This document shows positions 17,517 to 27,974 of a DNA stretch of 64,000 bases, piece after piece (within the stretch, counting starts at the first letter, position 1; every line of letters starts with the position of its first letter). The stretch spans positions 124,001-188,000 of the forward strand of contig NZ_AVCK01000055.1 of NCBI RefSeq assembly GCF_000747155.1. The letters run 5' to 3'. The stretch is from Arenimonas metalli CF5-1 (GTDB taxonomy: Bacteria; Pseudomonadota; Gammaproteobacteria; Xanthomonadales; Xanthomonadaceae). The notes beneath the pieces were generated by a model. It worked only from the letters and a program-made list of their open reading frames with translations, was not told the origin of the DNA and searched no databases. A program made the translations under genes and the position numbers.

Positions 17517-20012
17517 TCAGAAGATGTCGAAGGCCTCTTCGTTGCTCAGCTCCGGGTCGAGGTCGAAGCCGCTGCTGCTGACGCGGTCGTACTCCTCGGT
17601 CTTGAAGTAGTCGACGATCGAGCCCGGCGTGCCCTCGGGCACGATCCGGCCGCTGCCGGCGTCCACCGAGGCGACCACGATGCCCGGGGGCACCTCCGGC
17701 TCCTGCACCGGCACGCCGTCGAGCGCCGCGCGCATGTAGCCGATCCAGATCGGCAGCGCCGCGCGGCCGCCGTATTCACCCCGGCCCAGCGGGTTGAAGT
17801 CGTCCTTGCCGACCCAGACCGTGGTGACCAGGTCGCCGCCGAAGCCCGAGAACCAGGCGTCGCGGTAATCGTTGGTCGAGCCGGTCTTGCCGCCGATGTC
17901 CTCGCGCTCGAGCACGCGCGCGGCAGTGGCGGTGCCGCGCTTGACCACGTCCTTCATCAGCGAGCGCACCAGGAACGCGGTGCGTTCGTCGATCGCGCGC
18001 GGCGCCAGCACCAGCTCACCCTCGGCCACGGGCTCCGTGGCCGCCGGGGCCTCGGGCGCCGGCGCCGGGGCAGGCGCGCTGCCGAAATCGAAGCCGTCGA
18101 CCACGGTGGTGTCGCGGGCCTCGCCCGCGGCCCGTCCCGGGCAGCCGCGGCAGGCGCGCGCCGGGGTGGCCTGGCTGAGGACCTGGCCGTTCCGGTCGAG
18201 CACCTTGTCGATGAACCACGGGTCGATGCGGTAGCCACCGTTCGAGAACACCGCGTAGCCACGCGCGATCGACAGCGGCGTCAGCGACGAGGTGCCCAGC
18301 GACATCGACAGGTTCGGCGGCAGGCTTTCCTGGCTGAAGCCGAACTGGGTGATGTAGCGGCTGGCGAAATCCACGCCGATGGCGTCGAGCAGGCGCACCG
18401 AGACCAGGTTGCGCGACTGCACCAGCGCCTCGCGCAGGCGCATCGGGCCGGCGAAGTTGCCGGCGTCGTTCTGCGGGCGCCAGACGTTGCCGGCGCGGTC
18501 GCGGAACACCACCGGCGCGTCGAGCACGATGCTGGACGGCGAGAAGCCCCGCTCGAACGCCGCCGCGTACACGAAGGGCTTGAAGCTCGAGCCCGGCAGG
18601 CGCTGGGCCTGCGTCGCCCGGTTGAACTTGTTCAGGCCGAAGCTGAAGCCGCCGACCAGGGCGCGGATGGCGCCGTCCTCGGGCTGCAGCGACACCAGCG
18701 CGGCTTGCGCGAGCGGCACCTGGGCCAGCACCCATTCCGGCGCCGGCGGCGGCGCGTCGGCCGGGGCGTCGGCCGCGGGCTTGGCCGGCGTCGCCACCGG
18801 CAGCGCCGCGTAGCGCACCACGTCGCCACGCTTGAGCAGCTGCCTCGGCGGCTTGCCGGCCCAGCGCGTGGCCTTGGCGTCGAGCAGCACCGGCTCGGCG
18901 CCGGCCACGAACAGCCGGGCGGACTCGCCTTCGAAGCCGGTGACGATGCCGGCGCGCAGCCCGCCCAGGGACGGGTACTCGCGCAGGCGCTGGCGCAGCG
19001 CGGCGGCGTCCTCGCCTTCGGCCAGGTCGAGCTGGGCCTCGGGCCCGCGGTAGCCGTGGCGGCGGTCGTACTCGAGCAGGCCCGCCTGCACCGACTGCGC
19101 GGCGGCGGCCTGGTGCGTCCCGTCGAGCGTCGTGTACACGCTCAGGCCGCTGGTGGTGGCCTCGGCGCCGTAGCGCTGCTCCATCTCGGCGCGCACCATC
19201 TCGGCGACGTAGGGCGCCTCGACCTCGACCTTGGGTTCATGCGGGCTGGCGTCCATCGGCTCGGCCTGGGCCGCCTGCTCCTGCGCCACCGTGATCATGC
19301 CTTCCTCGCGCATGCGCAGCAGCACGTAGTTGCGGCGCACCAGCGCGCGGTCCGGGTTGATGATCGGGTTGCCGCTGGACGGGAACTTCGGGATCGAGGC
19401 CAGCGTCGCGGCCTGGGCCAGGGTCAGTTCGTCGAGCGTCTTGCCGTAGTAGTAATCCGCCGCGGCGGCGACGCCGTAGGCGCGGTTGCCGAAGAAGCTC
19501 TTGTTGAGGTAGAGCTCGAGGATCTCGTCCTTGGACAGCTCCCGCTCCATCTTGAGCGCCAGGAAGATCTCGGTGAGCTTGCGCGTGTAGGAGTATTCCG
19601 CGCTCAGGAAGAACTGCCGGGCGACCTGCTGGGTGATGGTGCTGCCGCCGGGCACGCGCTGGTCGCTGGTGGTCGCCAGCAGCCAGACCGCACGGGTGAT
19701 GCCGCGCCAATCGATGCCGGGGTGCTCGTAGAACCGCGCGTCCTCGATGGCGATGAAGGCCTGCTTCACCGGCTGCGGGACCTCCTCGATGTCGACCGGG
19801 AAGCGGCGGGTCTCGCCGATCAGCGCGATCAGCTGGCCGTCCCGGGTGTAGATGCTCAGGGGCACCTGCAGCTGCACGTTGCGCAGCTCCTGGACGTCCG
19901 GCAGGCGGGGGGCGATGAGCCAGTAGAGGACCCCGAGGGCGAGGATGCCCAGCAGGGCCAGGCCGGCGAAAAAGTAGAGCAACCGGCGCAGCAATCGAAC
20001 AAAACGGGCCAT
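17517..20012 (-). CDS. mrcA: Penicillin-binding protein 1A
   Basis: This 831-residue class A PBP builds and cross-links peptidoglycan. An N-terminal membrane anchor (about residues 11-32) is followed by the GT51 glycosyltransferase domain (IEDARFYEHPG near 92, GGSTITQQVARQ, and ELSKDEILELYLNK). An OB-like insert contains an Ala/Pro-rich linker. The transpeptidase domain has SSFKP near residue 474, SRN, and KTGS near 709. The start MARFVRLLRR was chosen because GGAG lies upstream, whereas a start 19 codons earlier would put non-conserved residues before the anchor. It is divergent from pilM with a 244-bp shared upstream region, the arrangement known in Pseudomonas and Xanthomonas. Confidence 0.96.
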   Translation of the reverse strand: MARFVRLLRRLLYFFAGLALLGILALGVLYWLIAPRLPDVQELRNVQLQVPLSIYTRDGQLIALIGETRRFPVDIEEVPQPVKQAFIAIEDARFYEHPGIDWRGITRAVWLLATTSDQRVPGGSTITQQVARQFFLSAEYSYTRKLTEIFLALKMERELSKDEILELYLNKSFFGNRAYGVAAAADYYYGKTLDELTLAQAATLASIPKFPSSGNPIINPDRALVRRNYVLLRMREEGMITVAQEQAAQAEPMDASPHEPKVEVEAPYVAEMVRAEMEQRYGAEATTSGLSVYTTLDGTHQAAAAQSVQAGLLEYDRRHGYRGPEAQLDLAEGEDAAALRQRLREYPSLGGLRAGIVTGFEGESARLFVAGAEPVLLDAKATRWAGKPPRQLLKRGDVVRYAALPVATPAKPAADAPADAPPPAPEWVLAQVPLAQAALVSLQPEDGAIRALVGGFSFGLNKFNRATQAQRLPGSSFKPFVYAAAFERGFSPSSIVLDAPVVFRDRAGNVWRPQNDAGNFAGPMRLREALVQSRNLVSVRLLDAIGVDFASRYITQFGFSQESLPPNLSMSLGTSSLTPLSIARGYAVFSNGGYRIDPWFIDKVLDRNGQVLSQATPARACRGCPGRAAGEARDTTVVDGFDFGSAPAPAPAPEAPAATEPVAEGELVLAPRAIDERTAFLVRSLMKDVVKRGTATAARVLEREDIGGKTGSTNDYRDAWFSGFGGDLVTTVWVGKDDFNPLGRGEYGGRAALPIWIGYMRAALDGVPVQEPEVPPGIVVASVDAGSGRIVPEGTPGSIVDYFKTEEYDRVSSSGFDLDPELSNEEAFDIF

Positions 20013-20177
20013 CCAGGGCCTCTCCCGAGGTTTACATCGACATGGGGCAGGGAGTATAGAACGAGGCATGGCCGGGAGCCGCCTTGGGGGAGGCCGGTTT
20101 CCGGACCCGAATGCGTCTAGGAAGGGGAGCGCGAAGCAAGCTGAACAGGGGTCCCGACGTCCAAAAACGGGGGGGCA

Positions 20178-20207
20178 TTGCCATTTGGCAATTTTTCGTT
20201 ATTTAAT
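20178..20207 (+). promoter_or_regulatory. Putative sigma70 promoter of pilMNOPQ
   Basis: TTGCCA (20178-20183) and TTTAAT (20202-20207) are separated by 18 bp, about 50 bp before the pilM GTG, in the only AT-rich patch of the mrcA-pilM gap. A TTGGCA within the spacer can pair with the upstream TTGCCA as a small hairpin. Confidence 0.5.
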
Positions 20208-20232
20208 GTAACGGCGCACCTATCGCTTGTAA

Positions 20233-21314
<1,082 letters not shown>

Positions 21315-21315
<1 letters not shown>

Positions 21316-21944
21316 TGGCCAGAATCAACCTACTTCCCTGGCGCGCGGAGCGGCGCAAGCAGCGCCAGAAGGAATTCGTCAGCATGCTCGGCCTCGCGGC
21401 CGTGGTCGCGCTGCTCCTGAGCTTCCTGATCGTCATGTACTACAGCGGCCAGATCGAAGGTCAGCAGAATCGCAACGCGTACCTGCGCCAGCAGATCGTG
21501 CTCGTCGACCAGCAGATCCGTGAGATCGAGGAGCTCGACAAGAAGAAGGCCAACCTGCTCGCCCGCAAGCAGGTGATCGAGCAGCTGCAGGCCAGCCGTT
21601 CGCAGATGGTTCACCTGTTCGACGAGCTGGTGCGCACCATCCCCGAGGGCGTCCGCCTCACCTCGATCAAGCAGAACGGCCAGACCCTGACGCTCGAGGG
21701 CCGCGCGCAGTCCAACGCCCGCGTCAGCTCCTACATGCGCAACCTGGAGTCGTCCGGCTGGATGGCCAGCCCGGACCTGAGCATCATCGAGGCCAAGGGC
21801 GAGGACAAGGGCTTGCCCAACATGTTCTCCCTCCAGGTGACCTTGAAGAACCCCAGCGCCGTGGATGAGGAAGCCGCGCCCGCGGCCGCCCCGGCGCCGC
21901 CCGCGGCCGCCCCGGCGCCGCCCGTCGCCGGAGGTGCACCGTGA
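21315..21944 (+). CDS. pilN: Type IV pilus assembly protein PilN
   Basis: This 209-residue bitopic inner-membrane protein begins with the conserved MARINLLPWRAERRK, the PilM-binding motif, followed by one transmembrane helix (about 25-45) and a periplasmic coiled coil and ferredoxin-like domain that pairs with PilO. The C-terminus ends in an Ala/Pro-rich tail (about 185-205) that is probably disordered. The GTG of pilO overlaps its stop. Confidence 0.96.
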
Positions 21945-22594
21945 GCAGCAAGAAAGTCGACCTCCGCAACCTGGACTTCAGCAACTCCGGGGGCTGGCCC
22001 TTCCAGGTCAAGATCGGTGCCTGCATCCTGCTGATCCTGGTCGTGGTTGGCCTGGCCTGGTACCTGAAGGTCAGCGACCAGCGCCTGGCGCTGCAGTCCG
22101 AGGAGAACACCGAGGTCACCCTGCGCGAGGAGTTCCAGGGCAAGCAGGGCCGCGCCGCGAACCTCGAGCCGCTCAAGCAGCAGCTGGCCCAGATGGAAGT
22201 GATGCTGCAGCAGATGCTGCGCCAGCTGCCCAGCAAGAATGAAATGCCGGACCTGATCGTCGACGTCTCGCAGACGGCGCTGGCCAGCGGCATCAACAAC
22301 GAACTGTTCCAGCCGGGCGCCGAGACCCAGCTCGAGTTCTACGCCGAGAAGCCGATTTCGCTGCGCATGGTGGGCACCTACCACCAGTTCGGCGCCTTCG
22401 TCAGCGGCGTCGCCTCGCTGCCGCGCGTGGTCATCATGACCATGCACGACATCCAGCTGAAGCCGCGCGGCGAAGGCGACACCACCCTGGTCCTGGAAGG
22501 TACGGTCAAGACCTACCGCTACCTGGACGAGGAAGAGGAAGCCGAAGCCGAAGCCGCCGCCGCCGGCGCGGGCTCCACCGGGGAGGTGAAGTAA
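21941..22594 (+). CDS. pilO: Type IV pilus assembly protein PilO
   Basis: This 217-residue protein starts at GTG (overlap GTGA with pilN). It has a short cytoplasmic segment, one membrane helix (about 22-45), a coiled coil and a C-terminal ferredoxin-like domain. It forms a heterodimer with PilN and contacts PilP. The tail is acidic and Ala-rich (EEEAEAEAAAAGAG), overlapping the pilP start. Confidence 0.95.
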   Translation: MSSKKVDLRNLDFSNSGGWPFQVKIGACILLILVVVGLAWYLKVSDQRLALQSEENTEVTLREEFQGKQGRAANLEPLKQQLAQMEVMLQQMLRQLPSKNEMPDLIVDVSQTALASGINNELFQPGAETQLEFYAEKPISLRMVGTYHQFGAFVSGVASLPRVVIMTMHDIQLKPRGEGDTTLVLEGTVKTYRYLDEEEEAEAEAAAAGAGSTGEVK

Positions 22595-23118
22595 TGGCTG
22601 CTCCGAACTACCGCAAGATCGCCACCGGCCTGCTGCTGGCCGCCGTCGTGGTCTCCCTTTCCGCCTGCACCCGCGGCAGCCGCGACCTGGAGGCCTGGGT
22701 GGCCGAGGTCAGGGCGCGCCCGGCGCCGCCGCTGGACCCGCTCCCGGTGATGAAGCAGTTCGAGACCTTCGAATACGCCGCGCAGAACCTGCGCGACCCG
22801 TTCAGCCAGCCCAGCGCGGACCAGGACGGCGAGAACGGCCTGCGTCCGGATCCGAACCGCCGCAAGGAGGTCCTCGAGGCCTTCCCGCTCGACAGCCTGG
22901 ACATGGTGGGCACGATCGGCGCCGGCGACGGGGTGGTTGGCCTGGTGATGGGGCCGGACCGCGTTACCTACCGGGTCCGGCCGGGCAACTACATGGGGCT
23001 CAGCGACGGTCGCATCACGGCGGTCTTCGAGGACCGAATTGAGATGGTCGAACTCGTACCTGATGGGGCCGGCGGTTGGCTTGAGCGTCAAGCCAAAATC
23101 GCCCTTGAAGACAATTGA
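22594..23118 (+). CDS. pilP: Type IV pilus lipoprotein PilP
   Basis: This 174-residue inner-membrane lipoprotein has a signal peptide ending in the lipobox LSAC (about residues 22-25), a proline-rich flexible stretch and a C-terminal beta-sandwich (about 85-165) with YRVRPGNYMG. It links PilNO to the N-terminal domains of the PilQ secretin. The pilO stop overlaps its ATG, and its stop is 15 bp before the pilQ ATG. Confidence 0.96.
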   Translation: MAAPNYRKIATGLLLAAVVVSLSACTRGSRDLEAWVAEVRARPAPPLDPLPVMKQFETFEYAAQNLRDPFSQPSADQDGENGLRPDPNRRKEVLEAFPLDSLDMVGTIGAGDGVVGLVMGPDRVTYRVRPGNYMGLSDGRITAVFEDRIEMVELVPDGAGGWLERQAKIALEDN

Positions 23119-23133
23119 TTGGGGGAATGCACG

Positions 23134-25305
23134 ATGACCGCGAATAAAACGATCGGCGAGGGGATGGGCACCAAGCGCACTTGGTTGCTGGCCATGGGAG
23201 CGCTCGCCGTCGGCCTGACGACGTCGCTGTCGGCCATGGCGGCGAACGTCCTCCAGGACGTGCGCTACGCATCGGCCCCCGGGGGCAAGGTCGACATCAC
23301 CCTGCAGTTCGCAGAGCCGGTGGGCGACGTCCAGGCGTTCACGACGGATACCCCGCCGCGAATCGCCCTCGACATCCCCGAGACCTCCAACGGCCTGACC
23401 CAGCGCCGCGTGGTGATCGGCAGCGGCGCCACCTCCGCGGTCTCCGCGGTGGAAGCCGACGGCCGCACCCGCGTGGTGGTGGACCTGTTCCGCCCCGCGT
23501 CCTACACCACCCGCAGCGCCGGCAACCTGCTGGTCCTGACGGTGGATGCCGGCGCCCAGCAGACCAACGCCCTGGCCGGCGTCGCCGACCCGACCAAGCG
23601 CGTGGCCTCCGACATCGAAGTCGCCAACATCGACTTCCGTCGCGGCGAGAACGGGGCCGGCCGCGTGGTCCTTCGCTTCAACAGCGACGGCGCCACCGCC
23701 GACATGCGCAGCGAGGGCAACCGCGTCGTGGTCGACGTCGCCAACGCCAGCATCCCGGAGAACCTGCGCCGGCGCCTGGACGTGACCGACTTCGCCACCC
23801 CGGTGCAGAGCCTCGAGCCGAACGCCAATGCCGGCAGCACCCGCCTGGTGATCAACACCAACGGTGCCTACGAGTCGATGGCCTACCAGACCGGCAACGA
23901 GTACGTGATCGAGATCGCGCCCAAGCGCGGTTCCGTGATCGCCGCCGCCACCCCGGCCCGCGCCGCGGGTGCCGTGGCGGGCCAGGCCGCGCCGCAGCGC
24001 TACGCCGGCCGCCCGGTCACGTTCAACTTCCAGGACGTGCCGGTGCGCACCGTGCTGCAGCTGATCGCCGAGGAGTCGGGCCTGAACATCGTCGCCTCCG
24101 ACACCGTCGCCGGCAACGTCACCCTGCGCCTGATCAACGTGCCCTGGGACCAGGCCATGGAGATCGTCCTGCGCGCCAAGCAGCTCGACCAGCGCCGTGA
24201 CGGCAACGTGGTCTGGGTTGCCCCGCAGAAGGAAATCGCCGACTTCGAGAAGGCCAAGGCGGACGCCCGCATTGCCAACGAGCAGCGCGAGGAGCTGGTC
24301 ACCGAGTACATCGCGATCAACTACGGCAATGCCGAGGAAATCGCCCGCCTGCTGACCGAGGACAGCAAGTCCAGCAGCGGCGGCGGCGGTGCGGCCAGCG
24401 GTGGCGGCGGTGGCCTGCAGCAGGCGGCCAAGGGCTTCCTGTCGGCGCGCGGCAGCGTCAGCTTCGACAACCGCACCAACACCCTGCTGCTCATCGACAC
24501 CGCGAAGAAGATCCAGGAGATCCGGACCCTGCTCGCCACCCTCGACCGCCCGGTCGACCAGGTGCTGATCGAGGCCCGCATCGTCGTGGCGTCCGAAGTG
24601 TTCGCCCGCGAACTCGGCGTGATCTTCGGCGTCCAGGATCGCGTGGGAACCCTTGGTGCGGCGGCTGAAGCCGGCGAATCCACCAGCGACTCGGGCTTCC
24701 TGGTCGGTCTCCCCGCCAGCACCCCGGCGGGCCTGCTGAACCTGAGCATCCTGCGCAGCGACATCTCGCTCGACCTCGAGCTGTCCGCGCTCGAGGAAGA
24801 AGGCCGCGGCGAAGTGGTGTCCAACCCGCGCGTGATCACCGCCAACCAGCGCGAGGCCATCATCCGCCAGGGTGACGAGGTGGGTTACCTGACCATCCAG
24901 CCGTCGACCACGCCGGGTGCGGTGCCGCAGGCCACGGTCGCCTTCAAGGAAGTGCTGCTCGAGCTCAAGGTCACCCCGACCATCACCCAGGACGGTCGCG
25001 TCTACCTCAACCTGATGGTGAAGAAGGACGAAGTGGACGAGCTGGTCGCCAACCCGGCCGGTGGCTTCGTGCCGCAGATCTCCAAGCGCGAAGTCAGCAC
25101 CGCGGTGCTGATCGACAACGGCCAGACGGTCGTGGTCGGCGGCGTCTACGAGTTCAGCTCGCGCGAAGACCTGCGCAAGGTGCCCTTCCTGGGCGACCTG
25201 CCGGTCCTTGGCAACCTGTTCAAGAACAAGTCCAAGAGCAGCGACAAGGCCGAACTGCTGATCTTCGTGACCCCGCGCATCCTGCCGGTGTCGCGCGGCG
25301 GCTGA
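23134..25305 (+). CDS. pilQ: Type IV pilus secretin PilQ
   Basis: This 723-residue outer-membrane secretin forms the pore for the pilus. A signal peptide ends around AMAAN, followed by two AMIN domains (about 30-255), an STN domain (about 290-340), a secretin N domain and the C-terminal secretin core (about 480-720) with VVGGVYEFSSREDLRKVPFL. A Gly/Ser-rich low-complexity insert (about 412-430) lies in the secretin N region. I chose the ATG at 23134, with GGGGGA seven bases upstream. A TTG at 23119 is in frame but lacks support. A strong terminator follows. Confidence 0.97.
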   Translation: MTANKTIGEGMGTKRTWLLAMGALAVGLTTSLSAMAANVLQDVRYASAPGGKVDITLQFAEPVGDVQAFTTDTPPRIALDIPETSNGLTQRRVVIGSGATSAVSAVEADGRTRVVVDLFRPASYTTRSAGNLLVLTVDAGAQQTNALAGVADPTKRVASDIEVANIDFRRGENGAGRVVLRFNSDGATADMRSEGNRVVVDVANASIPENLRRRLDVTDFATPVQSLEPNANAGSTRLVINTNGAYESMAYQTGNEYVIEIAPKRGSVIAAATPARAAGAVAGQAAPQRYAGRPVTFNFQDVPVRTVLQLIAEESGLNIVASDTVAGNVTLRLINVPWDQAMEIVLRAKQLDQRRDGNVVWVAPQKEIADFEKAKADARIANEQREELVTEYIAINYGNAEEIARLLTEDSKSSSGGGGAASGGGGGLQQAAKGFLSARGSVSFDNRTNTLLLIDTAKKIQEIRTLLATLDRPVDQVLIEARIVVASEVFARELGVIFGVQDRVGTLGAAAEAGESTSDSGFLVGLPASTPAGLLNLSILRSDISLDLELSALEEEGRGEVVSNPRVITANQREAIIRQGDEVGYLTIQPSTTPGAVPQATVAFKEVLLELKVTPTITQDGRVYLNLMVKKDEVDELVANPAGGFVPQISKREVSTAVLIDNGQTVVVGGVYEFSSREDLRKVPFLGDLPVLGNLFKNKSKSSDKAELLIFVTPRILPVSRGG

Positions 25306-25330
25306 ACCCAGCCTCGCCTGGAACCACGGA

Positions 25331-25361
25331 CAGGGCCGCGAAAGCGGCCCTGTTTCGTTTT
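25331..25361 (+). terminator. Rho-independent terminator after pilQ
   Basis: A perfect 9-bp stem CAGGGCCGC / GCGGCCCTG with a GAAA tetraloop is followed by TTTCGTTTT. It closes the pilMNOPQ operon, so the next gene needs its own promoter or read-through. Confidence 0.92.
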
Positions 25362-25388
25362 GCAGGGCATGGCGCACAGGAAGCAGGC

Positions 25389-26564
25389 ATGACCAAGCTC
25401 AGGATCCAGCTCGCGCGCGGCGAGGTGCTGTTCCGCGAAGGCGAGGACCCGGGGACGGCGTTCCTGATCGAGTCCGGCGAGATCGAGGTGCGTACCCGCC
25501 AGCGCGGCCGCGACGTGCTGCTGAGCGTCCTGGGGCCGGGGGAACTCGTGGGCGAGATGGCCGTCATCGACGAGTCCCCGCGCACCGCCACCGCCCGCGC
25601 ACTGGACGATTGCGTGCTGTTCGCGATCGACCGCCACCAGATCGCCGAGCGCCTGGCCGCCACCGACCCGATCATCCGCTCCCTCCTGGAGGGCCAGCTC
25701 AAGCGTTACCGCGGCGCCCTCGCCGCGCTGCAGGGCAAGCAGGCCGCGCCCGATGCCCTCTCGCCGTCCGAGCGGCTGGGCATCAGCCGGATCCGGCTCG
25801 AAGCGCAGCTGCGCGAAGCCCTGGCCGAGGGACAGCTCGAACTGAGCCTGCAGCCCCTGCTCGACGTGCCGCTGGGACGCATCGCGGGTTACGAAGCCCT
25901 GGTCCGCTGGGACCATCCCGAGCGCGGCCCGATCTCGGCGGCGGAATTCGTCGCGCTGGCCGAGGAAACCTCGCTGATCGTGCCGGTGGGCGAGTACGTG
26001 ATCGACACCGCCTGCCTGGCGATCGCGCGCCTGGTCGCCGCAGGCGCCGATCCGTCGCCATTCGTGGCGGTGAACGTGTCCGCGCGCCAGATGGCGCATC
26101 CGGGCGTGATCGAACGCATCGTCGCCCGCGTCGATGCCGCCGGCCTGCCGCGCGGAAGCCTGAAGCTCGAGATCACCGAAAGCGGCGTGCTCGACTACGG
26201 TCTCGCCGCGGGCCTGATCGAGCTGTGCCATCGCCATGGCATCCGGGTGGCGCTGGACGACTTCGGCACGGGTTACGCCAACCTCTGCCACCTGCACCGG
26301 CTGCCATTCGACACCATCAAGGTGGACCAGTCGTTCTCGCACGACATGCTCGATTCGCCGCGGGCGATGGCGATCGTCGAAAGCGCGGTCCGGCTCGGTC
26401 GCGCGCTCGGCGCGGAGATCGTGGTCGAGGGCATCGAGACGCCGGAGCAGCTGCAGGCCCTGCGCCGGCTCGGATGCCGGTATGCGCAGGGTTACCTGGT
26501 CGGACGGCCGCAAACGCTGGCGCAGCTGCTCGCGCATCCCTGGGATCCGGCGCGCTTGGTGTAA
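25389..26564 (+). CDS. cNMP-binding/EAL domain c-di-GMP phosphodiesterase
   Basis: This 391-residue cytoplasmic protein fuses an N-terminal cyclic-nucleotide-binding domain (about 8-115) to a C-terminal EAL domain (about 140-385). The CNB phosphate cassette is intact (GEMAVIDESPRTATA). The EAL catalytic set is also intact: EAL within GYEALVRW, ITES, DDFGTGYANL, the lysine of IKVDQSF, EGIET and QGY. It should therefore hydrolyse c-di-GMP, perhaps gated by cAMP or cGMP. There is no transmembrane helix or GGDEF domain. It lies 84 bp after pilQ beyond a terminator and 31 bp before a symporter gene. A link to pilus or biofilm control is inference from position. Confidence 0.92.
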   Translation: MTKLRIQLARGEVLFREGEDPGTAFLIESGEIEVRTRQRGRDVLLSVLGPGELVGEMAVIDESPRTATARALDDCVLFAIDRHQIAERLAATDPIIRSLLEGQLKRYRGALAALQGKQAAPDALSPSERLGISRIRLEAQLREALAEGQLELSLQPLLDVPLGRIAGYEALVRWDHPERGPISAAEFVALAEETSLIVPVGEYVIDTACLAIARLVAAGADPSPFVAVNVSARQMAHPGVIERIVARVDAAGLPRGSLKLEITESGVLDYGLAAGLIELCHRHGIRVALDDFGTGYANLCHLHRLPFDTIKVDQSFSHDMLDSPRAMAIVESAVRLGRALGAEIVVEGIETPEQLQALRRLGCRYAQGYLVGRPQTLAQLLAHPWDPARLV

Positions 26565-26595
26565 TCTCCCAAGGGTTCCCGCCGGAGTATCGCCG

Positions 26596-27876
26596 ATGCC
26601 AACGTTGCCGCTGCACACCCGCATGCTTTTGGGTTTCGTCGTGGGCGTCTGCCTGGGCCTGGTCGCCAACCTGATGTTCGCCGAGGCGGCCTGGCTCGAA
26701 GCGCTGGTGAAGTACGTCGCCGACCCGGTGGGTCAGGTGTTCCTGCGGCTGTTGTTCATGTTGGTGATTCCGCTCGTGTTCTCGGCCCTCGTGCTGGGCG
26801 TGGTCGAGATCGGCGACCCGAAGTCCCTCGGCCGCATCGGCGGCAAGACCCTGGCGTGGATCCTCGCGGTCACCACGATCGCGGTGCTGATCGGCATGGT
26901 CACCGTGAACGTGATCCAGCCCGGGCGCGGCATCCCGCCCGAGCTGGCCCAGGAACTGATGGCGCAGACCAGCGAGCGCGCCTCGCAGATCGCCGCCGGC
27001 CGCGAGGCCGTGTCCGGCATCGACGTGCTGCTCAACATCGTGCCGCGCAATCCCGTGCAGGCCGCGGCCAACGGCGACCTGATCGCGGTCATGTTCTTCG
27101 CCCTGATGTTCGGCATCGGCGCCACGGTGATCCGCAGCGACGGCACCCGCGCCTTCGTCGCCGCCACGCAGGGCGTCTACGACATCTGCCTCAAGCTGAT
27201 CGACTGGGTCATCCAGCTGGCGCCCTACGCGGTGGCGGCGCTGTTGTTCTCGATCACGTCCAAGCTGGGCTTCGACGTGCTGGTCCAGTTGGCGCGTTTC
27301 GTCGGCACCGTGCTGCTGGCCCTGGGCATCCATTTCTTCGTGGTATTCCCGATCCTGCTGCGGGTGTTCGGCGGCATGTCGCCGCTGGCCTTCTTCCGCA
27401 ACGCCCAGCCGGCCATCCTGACGGCCTTCTCCACGTCCTCCTCCAGCGCCACCCTGCCGACCACCCTCAAGGTGACCGAAGAGGCGCTGGGCGTGCCGCG
27501 GCGCGTGGCGCGCTTCGTCTGCACCCTGGGCGCGACGGCCAACATGAACGGCACGGCCCTGTTCGAGGGCATCACGGTGCTGTTCCTGGCCCAGTTCTTC
27601 GGTGTCGAGCTGAGCGTCTTCCAGCAGGCGCTGGTGCTGGTGATGTGCATCCTCGGCGGCGTCGGCGCGGCCGGCGTCCCGGGTGGCTCGCTGCCGGTGA
27701 TCGCGATGATCCTGGCGATGTTCGGCATCCCGCCGGAGGGCATCGGCCTGATCCTGGGCGTGGACCGCCTGCTGGACATGTGCCGCACGGTGGTGAACGT
27801 CGGCGGCGACATGGTCGGCTCGGTCGTCATCGGCCGCAGCGAGCCGGTGGACCGGGGCACGGCCGGCCCCGCGTAG
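26596..27876 (+). CDS. Dicarboxylate/amino acid:cation symporter (DAACS)
   Basis: This 426-residue inner-membrane protein of the GltP/DctA family carries the serine-rich hairpin FSTSSSSATLP, the NMNGTAL cation/substrate motif and GVPGGSLPVIAMIL of hairpin 2. Eight transmembrane helices and two re-entrant loops are expected. It takes up glutamate, aspartate or C4-dicarboxylates with protons or sodium. The exact substrate cannot be fixed. The VDRLLDMCRTVVNVGGD segment keeps the aspartates and arginine typical of acidic-substrate binding. The gene starts 31 bp after the EAL gene. Confidence 0.93.
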   Translation: MPTLPLHTRMLLGFVVGVCLGLVANLMFAEAAWLEALVKYVADPVGQVFLRLLFMLVIPLVFSALVLGVVEIGDPKSLGRIGGKTLAWILAVTTIAVLIGMVTVNVIQPGRGIPPELAQELMAQTSERASQIAAGREAVSGIDVLLNIVPRNPVQAAANGDLIAVMFFALMFGIGATVIRSDGTRAFVAATQGVYDICLKLIDWVIQLAPYAVAALLFSITSKLGFDVLVQLARFVGTVLLALGIHFFVVFPILLRVFGGMSPLAFFRNAQPAILTAFSTSSSSATLPTTLKVTEEALGVPRRVARFVCTLGATANMNGTALFEGITVLFLAQFFGVELSVFQQALVLVMCILGGVGAAGVPGGSLPVIAMILAMFGIPPEGIGLILGVDRLLDMCRTVVNVGGDMVGSVVIGRSEPVDRGTAGPA

Positions 27877-27974
27877 CACCCGCGGCCAGCCCGGCGCAAC
27901 GGAGACACGGGCCGCCGGGTCGGCGACAATAGCGCCCCGTCGGCCCGGCCCCGGGCCCCGATCTGGACGCCCCC

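Noticed and set aside
20178-20200. Possible sigma54 promoter for pilM (TTGGCA followed by TTTTTCG)
   Set aside because: The required GC of the -12 element is absent, and a sigma70 pair with 18-bp spacing fits better.
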